From: Actinospica sp035552695
GTDB taxonomy: Bacteria; Actinomycetota; Actinomycetes; Streptomycetales; Catenulisporaceae
DNA: 64,000 bases
Assembly (NCBI RefSeq): GCF_035552695.1
Contig: NZ_DASZKT010000131.1
Location: 38,917-102,916 of the forward strand
Direction of reading: 5' to 3'
Position numbers and translations under genes: made by a program. Below the pieces are notes generated by a model. It saw only the letters and a program-made list of their open reading frames with translations, was not told the DNA's origin and did no database searches. This document shows positions 38,238 through 47,995 of this stretch, in pieces; position 1 is the first letter of the stretch, and every line of letters starts with the position of its first letter.

Positions 38238-39671
38238 CTATCCCTGGATCTCGGCGCGCCGACGCAGCAGGTCGAGCACCTTCGGCCCTACGGTGGTGAC
38301 GTTGCCCGCGCCCGCGGTCACCACCACGTCGCCCGGCCGCGCCCAGTCCGCGAGCAGCCCCGGCACGTTCGCCGTCTCGGGCTCGAACACGACCTGTTCG
38401 GCGGGCAGCGGCACGTCCCGCGCGATCACCGAGCCGGTCACGCCGGGGATCGGGTCCTCGCCGGAGCCCGGGTAGACCTCGAGCACTGCGACAAGATCGG
38501 CCGCGCCGAGCGGAGCGCCGTACTCGCGCAGGAAGGCCTGCGCCCGGGAGTAGCGCTGCGGCTGGAACGCGACGATCAGCCGGCCGTTCCCGGCCAGCTC
38601 GCGGTAGGCGGCGAGAGTCGCGGCGATCTCGGTCGGGTGGTGCATGTAGTCGTCGTACACGCGCACTCCCCCGACCTCGCCGATCAGCTCCATCCGGCGA
38701 CGCGCGCCGGTGAAGTGGGCGAGCGCCTTGGCGGCCGCGGCGCGATCGACGAACGCGGACAGCACCGCGACGGCGGCACCGGCGTTCTCGACGTTGTGAC
38801 GCCCTGTCATATTGAGGTTGAGGTCGATGTCGCCGGCCAGCAGCGCCTTCGAACTGCCGCTGGCGATCGCGACGTCGGTGATGCGGATATCCGCTTCTGC
38901 CGAAATCCCGTACGTGAGGACCGTGATCCCCTTCGCGTGCGCGTGCTCGATCGCGATCCGCGCGCCCGGGTCGTCGACGCAGGCCACGAGCGTGCCGCCG
39001 GGCTTGATCCGGTCGACGAAGGCCTTGAAGGCCTCGTATACGGCGGCGACGGACTCGAAGTAGTCCGGGTGGTCGAGTTCGACGTTGGTGACGACCGCGA
39101 TGTCCGGCTCGTAGTGCGTGAAGGTGCCGTCGGACTCGTCGGCCTCGGCGACGAAGACCTCGCCCTTGCCCGCGTGCCCGCTGAGCCCGGTCGCGCCGAT
39201 CTCGCCGCCGATGATGTACGAGGGGTCGAGGCCGAGCTCGGTCAGCGCGACGGCGAGCATCGAGGTCGTGGTCGTCTTGCCGTGCGTGCCCGCGACGAGC
39301 ACGGACGTGCGCCCGACCATCAGCGAGGCGAGCGCCGTGGCCCGGTGGATGACGCGGAGGCCGCGCTCCTTCGCCGCGAGGATCTCGACGTTGTCCGCGC
39401 GCAGGCCGGTGGAGACGACGACGGTGTCCACGCCGTCCAGGTTCTCCGGGCGCTGGCCGAGCGAGATGATCGCTCCGTCGTGTTCGAGCTCGTCGACCGT
39501 CGGCGTGCGCTTGATGTCGCTGCCGGAGACCGGCAGGCCGCGCTCCAGCGCGACGCGCGCGACCGGCGCCATGCCGACGCCGCCGATGCCCACGAAGTGG
39601 ATCCGGCCCAGCTCCTCGGCCGGCGGCAGCGGATCGAGCCGCCGGTGGTAGAGGCCGTGGATGTTGCTCAC
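38238..39671 (-). CDS. murC: UDP-N-acetylmuramate-L-alanine ligase
   Basis: 477 aa Mur ligase. Rossmann HFVGIGGVGMAPVARVAL, ATP loop VAGTHGKTTTTSML, AVVTNVELDHPDYF, and FQPQRYSRAQAFLREYG in the C-terminal domain. Adds L-Ala to UDP-MurNAc. GTG start at 39671, 73 bp downstream of the murG stop. Confidence 0.97.
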   Translation of the reverse strand: MSNIHGLYHRRLDPLPPAEELGRIHFVGIGGVGMAPVARVALERGLPVSGSDIKRTPTVDELEHDGAIISLGQRPENLDGVDTVVVSTGLRADNVEILAAKERGLRVIHRATALASLMVGRTSVLVAGTHGKTTTTSMLAVALTELGLDPSYIIGGEIGATGLSGHAGKGEVFVAEADESDGTFTHYEPDIAVVTNVELDHPDYFESVAAVYEAFKAFVDRIKPGGTLVACVDDPGARIAIEHAHAKGITVLTYGISAEADIRITDVAIASGSSKALLAGDIDLNLNMTGRHNVENAGAAVAVLSAFVDRAAAAKALAHFTGARRRMELIGEVGGVRVYDDYMHHPTEIAATLAAYRELAGNGRLIVAFQPQRYSRAQAFLREYGAPLGAADLVAVLEVYPGSGEDPIPGVTGSVIARDVPLPAEQVVFEPETANVPGLLADWARPGDVVVTAGAGNVTTVGPKVLDLLRRRAEIQG

Positions 39672-39744
39672 GCCATCACCTCGCCGGCGCTCGGCAGGCG
39701 CGTTCGCGCAGGCACTGTGCTCAATGGTGAGCTCACAAGCTCGC

Positions 39745-40893
39745 TCACTTGTCCGCCTCCGCCGTCACGGTCTCTTCCTTGTCCGCCGCCGCGCTCGCGC
39801 GCACCGCCTCGTACACCAGCTCCACCAACGCTTCGTCACCGTCCCGCCGCCCGAACGCCGCGGCGGCATTTGCCATCTCGTCCAGCTTCTCGCGATCGGC
39901 GTACAGCGGCAGCAGATTCGCCGTCAGCCACGCCGGGGTCAGTTCGTCGTCGTCCACCATGAGGCCGCCGCCCGCGCGGACCACCTGCTGCGCGTTCAGC
40001 CGCTGCTCACCGTTGCCTATCGGCAGCGGCACGTATACCGCGGGCAGGCCGACGGCGGCGAGCTCGGAGCAGGTCATCATCCCGCCGCGGCAGAGCACCG
40101 CGTCGGCCGCCGCGTACGCCAGATCCATCCGGTCCAGGTACGGCACGCGCACGTAGCGGGCACCGGAGACCGCGACCTCGTCGCCCTCCCGCCAGGCGCC
40201 GCGGCCGAGCGCGTGCACGATCTGCACGCCGGCCGCCGAGAACTCCTCGGCCGCGCCCTCGATCGCCTCGTTCAGCCGCCGGGCGCCCTGCGAACCGCCG
40301 AACACGAGCAGGGTCTTGAGCTCCGGCCGCAGCCCGAAGAACTCCACCGCCTCGGCACGCAGGGCCTGCCGGTCCAGGCCCGAGATCATCTGGCGCAGCG
40401 GCATGCCCAGGTAGCGCCCGCCGCCGAGCCGGCAGTCGGGGGACCCGGTCGCGATCCAGTCCGTCATCCGCGCGCCGATCCGGTTCGCCAGGCCAGGCCG
40501 CACGTTCGCCTCGTGCACCACGATCGGCACCGAGCGGCGGCGCGCGGCGAAGTAGGCGGGCAGCGCGACGTAGCCGCCGAAGCCGACGACGACGTCCGCG
40601 GCGGCCTTGTCCAGCACCTCGGCCGCGAGGCGCACGGTCCCGGCCAGCCGGGAGGGGACGGTGAACACGTCCATCGTGGGCCTGCGCGGCAGCGGGACGG
40701 CTGGGATCAGCTCGAGCGGATAGCCGCGCTGCGGGATGAGCCTGGTGTCCAGGCCCTTCGTCGTGCCGAGGCAGGTGATCTCGGTCCGCTCGTCCCGGCG
40801 GCGCAGCGCGTCGGCCAGCGCGAGGGCCGGTTCGATGTGCCCGGCGGAGCCGCCGCCGGCCAGCACCACGTGCAGCGGAGGATCTTCGGTCAC
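39745..40893 (-). CDS. murG: UDP-GlcNAc:lipid I N-acetylglucosaminyltransferase
   Basis: 382 aa GT28. Seen: VVLAGGGSAGHIEPALALAD, GFGGYVALPAYFAA, VVHEANVRPGLANR, LLVFGGSQGARRLNEA and CRGGMMTCSELAAVGLPAV. Makes lipid II from lipid I at the inner membrane. GTG start overlaps the ftsW stop by 4 bp. The acidic tail (KEETVTAEADK) is unremarkable. Confidence 0.97.
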   Translation of the reverse strand: MTEDPPLHVVLAGGGSAGHIEPALALADALRRRDERTEITCLGTTKGLDTRLIPQRGYPLELIPAVPLPRRPTMDVFTVPSRLAGTVRLAAEVLDKAAADVVVGFGGYVALPAYFAARRRSVPIVVHEANVRPGLANRIGARMTDWIATGSPDCRLGGGRYLGMPLRQMISGLDRQALRAEAVEFFGLRPELKTLLVFGGSQGARRLNEAIEGAAEEFSAAGVQIVHALGRGAWREGDEVAVSGARYVRVPYLDRMDLAYAAADAVLCRGGMMTCSELAAVGLPAVYVPLPIGNGEQRLNAQQVVRAGGGLMVDDDELTPAWLTANLLPLYADREKLDEMANAAAAFGRRDGDEALVELVYEAVRASAAADKEETVTAEADK

Positions 40894-42158
40894 GAGGGGT
40901 TTCCCAACTTCTCGGCGGCGCGATCGCGAGCCTTGGGGGTACGCGAGCCGAGCTTAGCGGGTGCCGGGGCGCCGGAGGAGGCGTCGTCCGGAAGATCGTC
41001 GACCTCGCCGCGCCGGTACTGGGTGCGGGCGAAGGAGAGCAGCATGCCGACCGCGGCCAGCGAGGGCAGCAGCGAGGAGCCGCCGTAGGAAACGAAGGGC
41101 AGCGGCACGCCCGCGATCGGCAGCGCGCCGAGCACCGCGCCGAGGTTGATCAGCGTCTGCGCCATCAGCCAGCCGGTCACGGCCGCGGAGGCGAGCCGGA
41201 TGAACCCGTCCTGCGCGCTCAGCGCTATCCGCAGCCCGGAGTACCCGACGAGGACGAACAGCGCGAGCACGGCCAGCGCCCCGAACAGGCCCATCTCCTC
41301 GCCGATGATCGCGAAGATGAAGTCGGTCTGCGCCTCGGGCAGCTGCCCCCACTTCTCCCGGCTGGCGCCGAGCCCGACGCCGAACCAGCCGCCGGAGGAC
41401 AGCGCGCTGAAGCCCTGCGCGGCCTGGTACCCGGTGCCGGTGGGGTCGGCCGCGGAACTGGACAGGAACTCCGTGAACCGGCGAACCCGGCTCGGCCGGA
41501 TCAGCACGGCGAGCGTCGCCAGCCCCGCCGCGCCCCCGGTCAGCACCGTGAACAGCCGCGCCGGCGCGCCGACCACGAACAGCAGGCTGAAGGCGATGGC
41601 CGCGATGACCATCGACGTCCCCATGTCGCCGCCGAGCATGACCAGGCCGATGATCACACCGGCCATCGGCAGCAGCGGCACGATCAGGTGGTCCCAGCTG
41701 GTGAGCCGCTTCTCCTTGCGGTCCAGCAGATCCGCGCCCCACAGCACCAGCGCGAACTTCGCGAACTCGCTCGGCTGAATGGTCAGCGGCCCGAGCACCA
41801 GCCAGTTCTGGTTGCCGCCGGTCGACACCTGCCCGAACGCGAGCACCGCGACCAGCAGCAGCAGCGTGACGATCAGCAGCGGATACGCCATCAGCCGGTA
41901 CACCCGCACCGGCAGCCGCGCCGCCACGATCAGCAGCGGCACCCCGATCGCCGCCGACGCCGCCTGCTTCGCGATCGTCCCCAGCTCCGGCTTCCCGGTG
42001 ACCAGGTTGTTCGTGGTGGACGCGGAGTAGACCTCGAGCAGCCCGATCCCCACCAGCAGCGCCGTGGCCCCGATCAGTATGAAGTAGGGCGCCATCGGGT
42101 GCCGCAGCCACTGCCGGGCCTGCGCAAGCCCGGTCCGCGCCCGCACCACCACGCCCAT
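40890..42158 (-). CDS. ftsW: SEDS peptidoglycan glycosyltransferase FtsW
   Basis: 422 aa with about ten membrane helices. SEDS motifs: GGNQNWLVLGPLTIQPSEFAK, GGDMGTSMVIAAIAFSLLF, SSGGWFGVGLGASREKWG, LPEAQTDFIFAIIGEEMG and LPFVSYGGSSLL. Septal polymerase partner of FtsI. ATG 42158. Separated from murD by 168 bp containing a strong hairpin, so it may have its own promoter. Confidence 0.96.
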   Translation of the reverse strand: MGVVVRARTGLAQARQWLRHPMAPYFILIGATALLVGIGLLEVYSASTTNNLVTGKPELGTIAKQAASAAIGVPLLIVAARLPVRVYRLMAYPLLIVTLLLLVAVLAFGQVSTGGNQNWLVLGPLTIQPSEFAKFALVLWGADLLDRKEKRLTSWDHLIVPLLPMAGVIIGLVMLGGDMGTSMVIAAIAFSLLFVVGAPARLFTVLTGGAAGLATLAVLIRPSRVRRFTEFLSSSAADPTGTGYQAAQGFSALSSGGWFGVGLGASREKWGQLPEAQTDFIFAIIGEEMGLFGALAVLALFVLVGYSGLRIALSAQDGFIRLASAAVTGWLMAQTLINLGAVLGALPIAGVPLPFVSYGGSSLLPSLAAVGMLLSFARTQYRRGEVDDLPDDASSGAPAPAKLGSRTPKARDRAAEKLGNPS

Positions 42159-42261
42159 CCGCCGCCTGACCTCTCCGCCGCCCGTGACTCTCGCGAGGTT
42201 AGCGCATGACCCTATTAAGCCGGGTCACCGCCACGGGAATGCGCGAGACCGAAGACGGCAA

Positions 42262-42293
42262 CGGCCGAGCGGGGACACATCCCCGCTCGGCCG
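42262..42293 (-). terminator. strong hairpin between murD and ftsW
   Basis: Perfect 14-bp arms (CGGCCGAGCGGGGA) around a CACA loop, followed on the plus strand by a second, weaker hairpin (arms 42301-42306 and 42314-42319). It is 33 bp past the murD stop. No T-run follows, as in many actinobacterial terminators. If functional it would split the dcw cluster into mraW-to-murD and ftsW-to-ftsQ units. Confidence 0.6.
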
Positions 42294-42326
42294 ACTTCAC
42301 GATCGGATCGCAACCGATCTTGTGCG

Positions 42327-43826
42327 CTAACCGCGCGCGGCCTTCCTTGCCTTGACGGCCTTGGCGAAGAGGTCGCCGCGCTCGTTGTAGGAGACGAACA
42401 TGTCCATTGAGGCGCAGGCGGGGGCCAGCAGGACGGTGTCGCCTTGCTGGGCCAGTTCGGCGGCGGCGTCGAGGATGAGGTCGATGGACGCTTCGGCGTC
42501 CAGGCCGGTGTCGGCGCCGCCGATGTCGCGGACGGGGACGTGCGGGGCGTTCTCGCGCAGGGCCTCGGCGATGACGGCGCGGTCTTGGCCGAGCAGGACG
42601 ACGCCGCGCAGACGCTTGGCGGACTTCTCGACGAGGTCGTCGAACCGGGCGCCCTTGGCGAGGCCGCCGGCGATCCAGACGATGTGCTCGTAGGAGGCGA
42701 GGGACGCGGCCGCCGCGTGGGTGTTCGTGGCCTTGGAGTCGTCCACGTAGTCCACGCCGTCGAGCACGGCGACGAACTCGATGCGGTGCGGGTCCGGCCG
42801 GAAGTTGCGCAGGCCGTCGCGGACCGCCTCGACCGGGACGCCGTAGGCGCGGGCGAGGGCTCCGGCGGCGAGGGCGTTGGCGACGTTGTGCGGGGCGTGC
42901 GGTTCGACGTCGTAGATCGTGCCGAGTTCGGCGGCGGCGCTTCTGCGGTTCTCGATGAAGGCGCGGTCGGCGAGGATTCCGTCGACCACGCCGAGCATCG
43001 ACAGGCCGGGGGCGCCGAGGGTGAAGCCGATGGCGCGGCAGCCTTCGACGACGTCGGCCTCCTCGACCATGTGCTCGGTCACCTTGTCGGCGACGTTGTA
43101 GACGCAGGCGATCTGGCAGCGCTCGTAGATCTTGGCCTTGGCCCTGATGTACTCGTCCATCGAGCCGTGCCAGTCGAGGTGGTCCGGCGCGATGTTCAGC
43201 ACCGCGGCGGCGAGCAGGCTCAGCGACTCGGACCAGTAGAGCTGGTAGCTGGAGAGTTCGATCGCGAGGACTTCGTAGGGGTCCTGCGCGAGGACGGCGT
43301 CCACCATGGGGAATCCGACGTTGCCGCAGGCGACCGCGCGCTTGCCGGCCGCCTCCAGCATCGCGGCGAGCATGCGGACGGCCGTGGTCTTGCCGTTGGT
43401 GCCGGTCAGGCCGAGCCACGGCGCGAAGGAGCCGTCCGGCAGCGGCTTGCGCAGCCGCCACGCCAGCTCCGCGTCGCCCCAGACCGGGATCGCGGCCTCG
43501 CGGGCGGCGGCGACGATCGGGGCGGACGGCGGGATGCCGGGGACGACGACCAGCAGCTCGCAGCCCTCCGGCAGCGTCTTGTCGTCGCCGAGTCGCAGCG
43601 CGGCGCCGCGTTCGGCCACCGGAGCCGAGCGCTCGGCGGTCTCGGCGTCGTCGTAGCGGTCGCACAGCAGCACGTCCGCGCCCAGGTCCAGCAGCGCGTA
43701 CGCGGCGGAGATGCCGACCACCCGCGCGCCGACCACGCACACGCGCAGCCCTTCCCACGGAACGGATGCGACACCGTACGGGTCGGGCTCGCGCCAGTCG
43801 ATCGCGTCCGCGCTCTCGTTGCTCAT
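42327..43826 (-). CDS. murD: UDP-N-acetylmuramoyl-alanine-D-glutamate ligase
   Basis: 499 aa. LRVCVVGARVVGISAAYALL, ATP loop LGLTGTNGKTTAVRML, ELSSYQLYW, LNIAPDHLDWHGS, HRIEFVAVLDGVDYVDDSKA, NTHAAAASLA and LLAPACASMDMF are diagnostic. Adds D-Glu to UDP-MurNAc-L-Ala. 20 bp downstream of mraY. Confidence 0.97.
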   Translation of the reverse strand: MSNESADAIDWREPDPYGVASVPWEGLRVCVVGARVVGISAAYALLDLGADVLLCDRYDDAETAERSAPVAERGAALRLGDDKTLPEGCELLVVVPGIPPSAPIVAAAREAAIPVWGDAELAWRLRKPLPDGSFAPWLGLTGTNGKTTAVRMLAAMLEAAGKRAVACGNVGFPMVDAVLAQDPYEVLAIELSSYQLYWSESLSLLAAAVLNIAPDHLDWHGSMDEYIRAKAKIYERCQIACVYNVADKVTEHMVEEADVVEGCRAIGFTLGAPGLSMLGVVDGILADRAFIENRRSAAAELGTIYDVEPHAPHNVANALAAGALARAYGVPVEAVRDGLRNFRPDPHRIEFVAVLDGVDYVDDSKATNTHAAAASLASYEHIVWIAGGLAKGARFDDLVEKSAKRLRGVVLLGQDRAVIAEALRENAPHVPVRDIGGADTGLDAEASIDLILDAAAELAQQGDTVLLAPACASMDMFVSYNERGDLFAKAVKARKAARG

Positions 43827-43846
43827 GCCGTGCTACTCGCTCCGTC

Positions 43847-44914
43847 TCACTTCGTCGCCGCGAATCCGCCGTAGAACACGCCAAGACTCAACGCGACGCA
43901 TAAACCTGCGATGATCCAGAATCTGACGACGACGTTGACTTCCTGCCAGCCGAGCATCTCGAAGTGATGGTGCAGCGGCGCCATCTTGAACACCCGTTTG
44001 CCCTTGCTGGCCTTGAAGTAGCCGACCTGGATGATGACCGAGAACATCTCCAGCAGGAACAGGCCGCCGATGATCACCGCGAGCAGTTCGGTGCGCGAGC
44101 AGATCGCCAGGCCCGCGAAGGCGCCGCCGAGCGCGAGCGAACCGGTGTCGCCCATGTAGATCTTGGCCGGGGCCGCGTTCCACCACAGGAATCCGAAGCA
44201 GGCGCCCATCAGCGCGGCGGCCACGATCGCGAGGTCCAGCGGGTCGCGCACCTCGTAGCAGCCCTTGCTCGGCGAGGAGCCGCAGCTCTGGCCGTACTGC
44301 CACACGCCGATCACCACGTACGCGGAGAACGCCATCACCGACGCGCCGGTGGCCAGGCCGTCCAGACCGTCCGTCAGGTTCACCGCGTTCGACCAGCCCG
44401 CGATGATCAGGTAGGCGAAGACCACGAACAGCACGGGACCCAGACTCAGCCAGCCGATGTCGTAGAGGAACGACACGTGGTCGCTCGCCGGGGTCAGCCC
44501 CATCGAGTTCGGGAAGTGCAGCACCAGCACCGCGAACACGACCGTCACGATCGACTGGCCGACCAGTTTCGCCTTGGCGCGCAGGCCGAGCGAGCGCTGC
44601 CGGAAGATCTTGATGAAGTCGTCCACGAAGCCGACCGCGCCCAGACCGGTCATCAGGAACAGCACCAGCAGCGCCGAGTCCGTCGGCCACTTCCCGGTGG
44701 CCAGCTTGGTGACGAAGTAGGCGAACAGCGTGGAGAGCACGATGACGGTGCCGCCCATGGTGGGCGTGCCGCGCTTGACCTGATGGGTCTGCGGGCCGTC
44801 CTCGCGGATCTCCTGGCCGTAGCCGCGCTTGGCGAAGAACTTCACCGCCATGGGCGTGCCGATCAGCGAGCACACCAGCGCGATCACGCTGGCGTACAGA
44901 ACCGCTCTCATCAT
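43847..44914 (-). CDS. mraY: phospho-N-acetylmuramoyl-pentapeptide transferase
   Basis: 355 aa, ten membrane helices. Active-site features: GTPTMGG, FVDDFIKIFRQ, NAVNLTDGLDGLA, MGDTGSLALGGAFAGLA and the MAPLHHHFE histidine motif. Makes lipid I. The ATG at 44914 overlaps the murF stop by 4 bp; an adjacent Met is possible. Confidence 0.97.
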   Translation of the reverse strand: MMRAVLYASVIALVCSLIGTPMAVKFFAKRGYGQEIREDGPQTHQVKRGTPTMGGTVIVLSTLFAYFVTKLATGKWPTDSALLVLFLMTGLGAVGFVDDFIKIFRQRSLGLRAKAKLVGQSIVTVVFAVLVLHFPNSMGLTPASDHVSFLYDIGWLSLGPVLFVVFAYLIIAGWSNAVNLTDGLDGLATGASVMAFSAYVVIGVWQYGQSCGSSPSKGCYEVRDPLDLAIVAAALMGACFGFLWWNAAPAKIYMGDTGSLALGGAFAGLAICSRTELLAVIIGGLFLLEMFSVIIQVGYFKASKGKRVFKMAPLHHHFEMLGWQEVNVVVRFWIIAGLCVALSLGVFYGGFAATK

Positions 44915-46308
44915 CGCTCGTCATCCTCCAGCAGGGCACGGGCCACCCGCCGCAGGCCGACGGAGTTGGAGGCCTTCACCAGGACCACGTCGCCGGGGCG
45001 CAACTGGGCGCGCAGCACGGCGATCGCCTCGTCCGGGTCGGCCACGGTCGCGGACTCCTGTCCGCCGGAGCCCTCATGCATCGCGCCGGCGTGGATCATC
45101 CGGGCCTCGGGGCCCACCGCCAGCACTCGGTCCACGCGCAGCCGCACGGCGAGCCGCCCGAGCGCGTCGTGCGCCTCGGCCGAGCTGTCGCCGAGTTCGG
45201 CCATCTGCCCGAGCACCGCCCAGGACCGGCCCGCGGAACGGGCGCGGGCGAGCGTCGCGAGGGCTTTGAGCCCGGCGCGCATCGACTCGGGGTTGGCGTT
45301 GTACGCGTCGTCGATCACGATGACGCCGTCCGCGCGGTGCGTCACGGTCATCCGGCCGCCGCTGAGCGGTTCGGCCGCGTCGATCCCCGCCGCGATCTCG
45401 GGCACGGTCATTCCCACACCGGTACAGACGGCGGCGGCGGCCAAGGCGTTGGAGACCTGGTGCTCGCCGACGAAGCGCAGTTGCGCCCGCGCCTCGACCC
45501 CGTCCACGCTCAGCGTGAAGCCCGCGCAGCTGTTCTCGTCGACGGTGACGTCCGCGGCCCGCACCCGGGCTGACGGCTGGTCACCGAACCACAGCACCGG
45601 GGCGTCCGAACGCTCCGCCATCCGCGCGACGTACTCGTCGTCCGCGTTGAGCACGGCGAGCCCGTCCTTCGGCAGCGCCTCGATCAGCTCGCCCTTCGCC
45701 GACGCGGTCGTCTCCTTGGAGCCGAACTCGCCGACGTGCGCGGTGCCGATGTTGAGCACCAGGCCGATGTTCGGCGGCGCGAGCTCGCACAGTTGCTTGA
45801 TGTGGCCGACGCCGCGCGCGCCCATCTCCAGCAGCAGGTAGCGGGTGTTCTCGTCGGCGCGCAACACGGTCAGCGGCAGGCCGATCTCGTTGTTGAACGA
45901 GCCCTCGGTGAACACGGTCGGCGCGTGCGTCGCGAGCACCTGGCCGAGCAGGTCCTTCGTGGAGGTCTTGCCGGACGAGCCGGTCAGCGCGATCACGGTG
46001 GTCTCCGGCAGCCGCCGCAGCACCCCGCGGGCCAGCCGGCCGAGCGCGGCCTCGACGTCCCGGACGATCACCCCGGGCACGCCGACGTCGCGGCTGCCGA
46101 GCATCGCCGCCGCTCCGGCCTGGACCGCTCCCGCCGCGAAGTCGTGTCCGTCCGCGTTCGCGCCGTCGAAGGCCGCGAACAGGCCGCCGGGCACCGGCTT
46201 GCGCGAGTCCAGGAACGCGGGGCCGTCGACCACGAGCGCGGACCGCGTCCCCGCCGCGAGTTCGCCGTCCACGATCCCGGCGATCTCGTCGAGCGTGAGC
46301 GCGATCAC
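44911..46308 (-). CDS. murF: UDP-MurNAc-tripeptide-D-Ala-D-Ala ligase
   Basis: 465 aa. LDSRKPVPGGLFAAFDG, ATP loop ALTGSSGKTSTKDLLG, LPLTVLRADENTRYLLLEMG, VLNIGTAHVGEFGS, VIDDAYNANPESMRAGL. GTG start overlaps the murE stop by 4 bp. Confidence 0.97.
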   Translation of the reverse strand: MIALTLDEIAGIVDGELAAGTRSALVVDGPAFLDSRKPVPGGLFAAFDGANADGHDFAAGAVQAGAAAMLGSRDVGVPGVIVRDVEAALGRLARGVLRRLPETTVIALTGSSGKTSTKDLLGQVLATHAPTVFTEGSFNNEIGLPLTVLRADENTRYLLLEMGARGVGHIKQLCELAPPNIGLVLNIGTAHVGEFGSKETTASAKGELIEALPKDGLAVLNADDEYVARMAERSDAPVLWFGDQPSARVRAADVTVDENSCAGFTLSVDGVEARAQLRFVGEHQVSNALAAAAVCTGVGMTVPEIAAGIDAAEPLSGGRMTVTHRADGVIVIDDAYNANPESMRAGLKALATLARARSAGRSWAVLGQMAELGDSSAEAHDALGRLAVRLRVDRVLAVGPEARMIHAGAMHEGSGGQESATVADPDEAIAVLRAQLRPGDVVLVKASNSVGLRRVARALLEDDER

Positions 46309-47900
46309 CCGAGGGCCTCCTGCCGACCCGCGTGCTGGATAGCGGCGCGCAGTACCGCCGCGTCGTCGAAGGGGTGGATCACTCCGGCGATCTCCTGACC
46401 TTGTTCGTGTCCCTTGCCGGCCACCACCACGGTGTCGCCGGGTTCGCTGCGCCCGACCGCGCGGGCGATGGCCTCGGCGCGGTCCGCGCAGACCTCGACC
46501 TCGGCGTGCGCGCCCGCGGCGACCGCCTCGCGCGCCCCGGACTCGGCGGCCGCGAGGATCAGCAGCGGGTCCTCGGAACGGGGATTGTCATTGGTGAGGA
46601 CCACTTCGTCGGCGCCTCGCGCGGCGGCCGCTCCCATCAAGGGCCTCTTCGCCCGATCGCGGTCGCCTCCGCAGCCTACGACAATACGCAACTTCCCCCG
46701 GGTCACCGGACGCAGCGAGTCGAGCAGGGTGCTGATGGCGTCGGGGGTGTGCGCGTAGTCGACGATCGCCAGAAACGACTGCCCGGCGTCGATCGGCTGG
46801 ATCCGCCCGGGCACGCCCGCCACGCCGGCCACGCCGGAGATCGCCGCCTCGGCGTCCACCCCGGCGCCGATCAGGCTGACCACGGCGGTCAAGGCGTTGG
46901 CCACGTTGAAGGCGCCGGGCAGACGAACGCCGGCGCGGCGGCGGGTGCCGTCCGGGCCGACGAGATCGAAGCTCGAACCGTCCGGCGCGAGGTCGACGTT
47001 CTCCGCGCGCCAGTCCGCGTCGGCGGCGCCGGAAGGTGAGATTGTCCACACTCGCACGCCGAGCGACGCGGCGCGCTCGGCGATCCGGCGGCCGTACCGG
47101 TCGTCGGTGTTGACGACGGCCAGCTGCGTGTAGGCCGGGGTGAACAGCTTCGCCTTGGCCTCGAAGTAGTCCTCGAAGTCGGCGTGGAAGTCCAGGTGAT
47201 CCTGCGTCAGGTTCGTGAAGGCGGTGACGCGGTAGCGGATCCCGGCGGTGCGTCCGTAGGCCAGCGCGTGGCTGGAGACCTCCATGGCGACGGCCTCGAC
47301 CGACTCGCGCCGCATCGCCTCGAGCAGCGCCTGCAGGTCGGGCGCCTCGGGCGTGGTGCGCACCGACTTGACCGCGAGGTCGCCGATCCGGGTGCCGGTG
47401 GTGCCGATGACGCCGGTGTGCAGGCCCGCCGCGCGCAGCCCGCCCTCCATCAGGAAGCTCGTCGTCGTCTTGCCGTTGGTGCCGGTGATCCCGAGCATCG
47501 TCATCGCCTCGGCCGGCCGGCCGTAGAGCGCGACCCCGATCCGCCCGAGCACCGCCCGCACCTCGGGCACGATCACCAGCGGCAGCCCCGAGTCGACCGC
47601 GGTCTTCGCGCCCTGCTCGTCGGTGAGCACCGCGACCGCGCCGAGCCGGGCCGCGTCCGCCGCGAACTGGGCCCCGTGCACGGAGGCTCCGGGCACCGCC
47701 GCGTACAGGTCGCCGGGGCGCACGGCCCGCGAGTTCATCGTGAAGCCGCTCACCGAAAGCGCGCGATTCGCGTCCGGCCCGAGGATCCGCACCTGATCGA
47801 TCGACTCGACGAGTTCGCCGAGCGGACGAGCCGGGACGGCCCGCGGACGCGGATCGGCCTTCGACTCCGGGGTGGTTTCGGAACTGGACTGCTTGGGCAC
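46305..47900 (-). CDS. murE: UDP-MurNAc-dipeptide-meso-DAP ligase
   Basis: 531 aa. MNSRAVRPGDLYAAVPG, ATP loop GITGTNGKTTTSFLMEGG, NLTQDHLDFHADFEDY, DYAHTPDAISTLL and the diamino-acid motif TNDNPRSEDP, which indicates meso-diaminopimelate over lysine. GTG 47900 is exactly 6 bases after TAGCCT (47907-47912), so an internal leaderless promoter is likely even though ftsI lies 95 bp upstream on the same strand. Confidence 0.96.
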   Translation of the reverse strand: MPKQSSSETTPESKADPRPRAVPARPLGELVESIDQVRILGPDANRALSVSGFTMNSRAVRPGDLYAAVPGASVHGAQFAADAARLGAVAVLTDEQGAKTAVDSGLPLVIVPEVRAVLGRIGVALYGRPAEAMTMLGITGTNGKTTTSFLMEGGLRAAGLHTGVIGTTGTRIGDLAVKSVRTTPEAPDLQALLEAMRRESVEAVAMEVSSHALAYGRTAGIRYRVTAFTNLTQDHLDFHADFEDYFEAKAKLFTPAYTQLAVVNTDDRYGRRIAERAASLGVRVWTISPSGAADADWRAENVDLAPDGSSFDLVGPDGTRRRAGVRLPGAFNVANALTAVVSLIGAGVDAEAAISGVAGVAGVPGRIQPIDAGQSFLAIVDYAHTPDAISTLLDSLRPVTRGKLRIVVGCGGDRDRAKRPLMGAAAARGADEVVLTNDNPRSEDPLLILAAAESGAREAVAAGAHAEVEVCADRAEAIARAVGRSEPGDTVVVAGKGHEQGQEIAGVIHPFDDAAVLRAAIQHAGRQEALG

Positions 47901-47906
47901 GTCGGC

Positions 47907-47912
47907 AGGCTA
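47907..47912 (-). promoter_or_regulatory. -10 box of an internal murE promoter
   Basis: TAGCCT on the minus strand, ending 6 bases before the murE GTG. Same geometry as the other leaderless starts in the window. No clear -35 hexamer was identified. Confidence 0.5.
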
Positions 47913-47995
47913 CCGCTTAATCAGCCCGACGCGTGCCACGCCCCGCGCCCGGACCGCGCGCGGCGGCGAGCGGTTGCCGATCTATTACCAAGCCG

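Noticed and set aside
37524..39962. 812-codon plus-strand open frame opposite ftsQ-murC
   Set aside because: Shadow of real genes on the other strand; no ribosome site and no motif.
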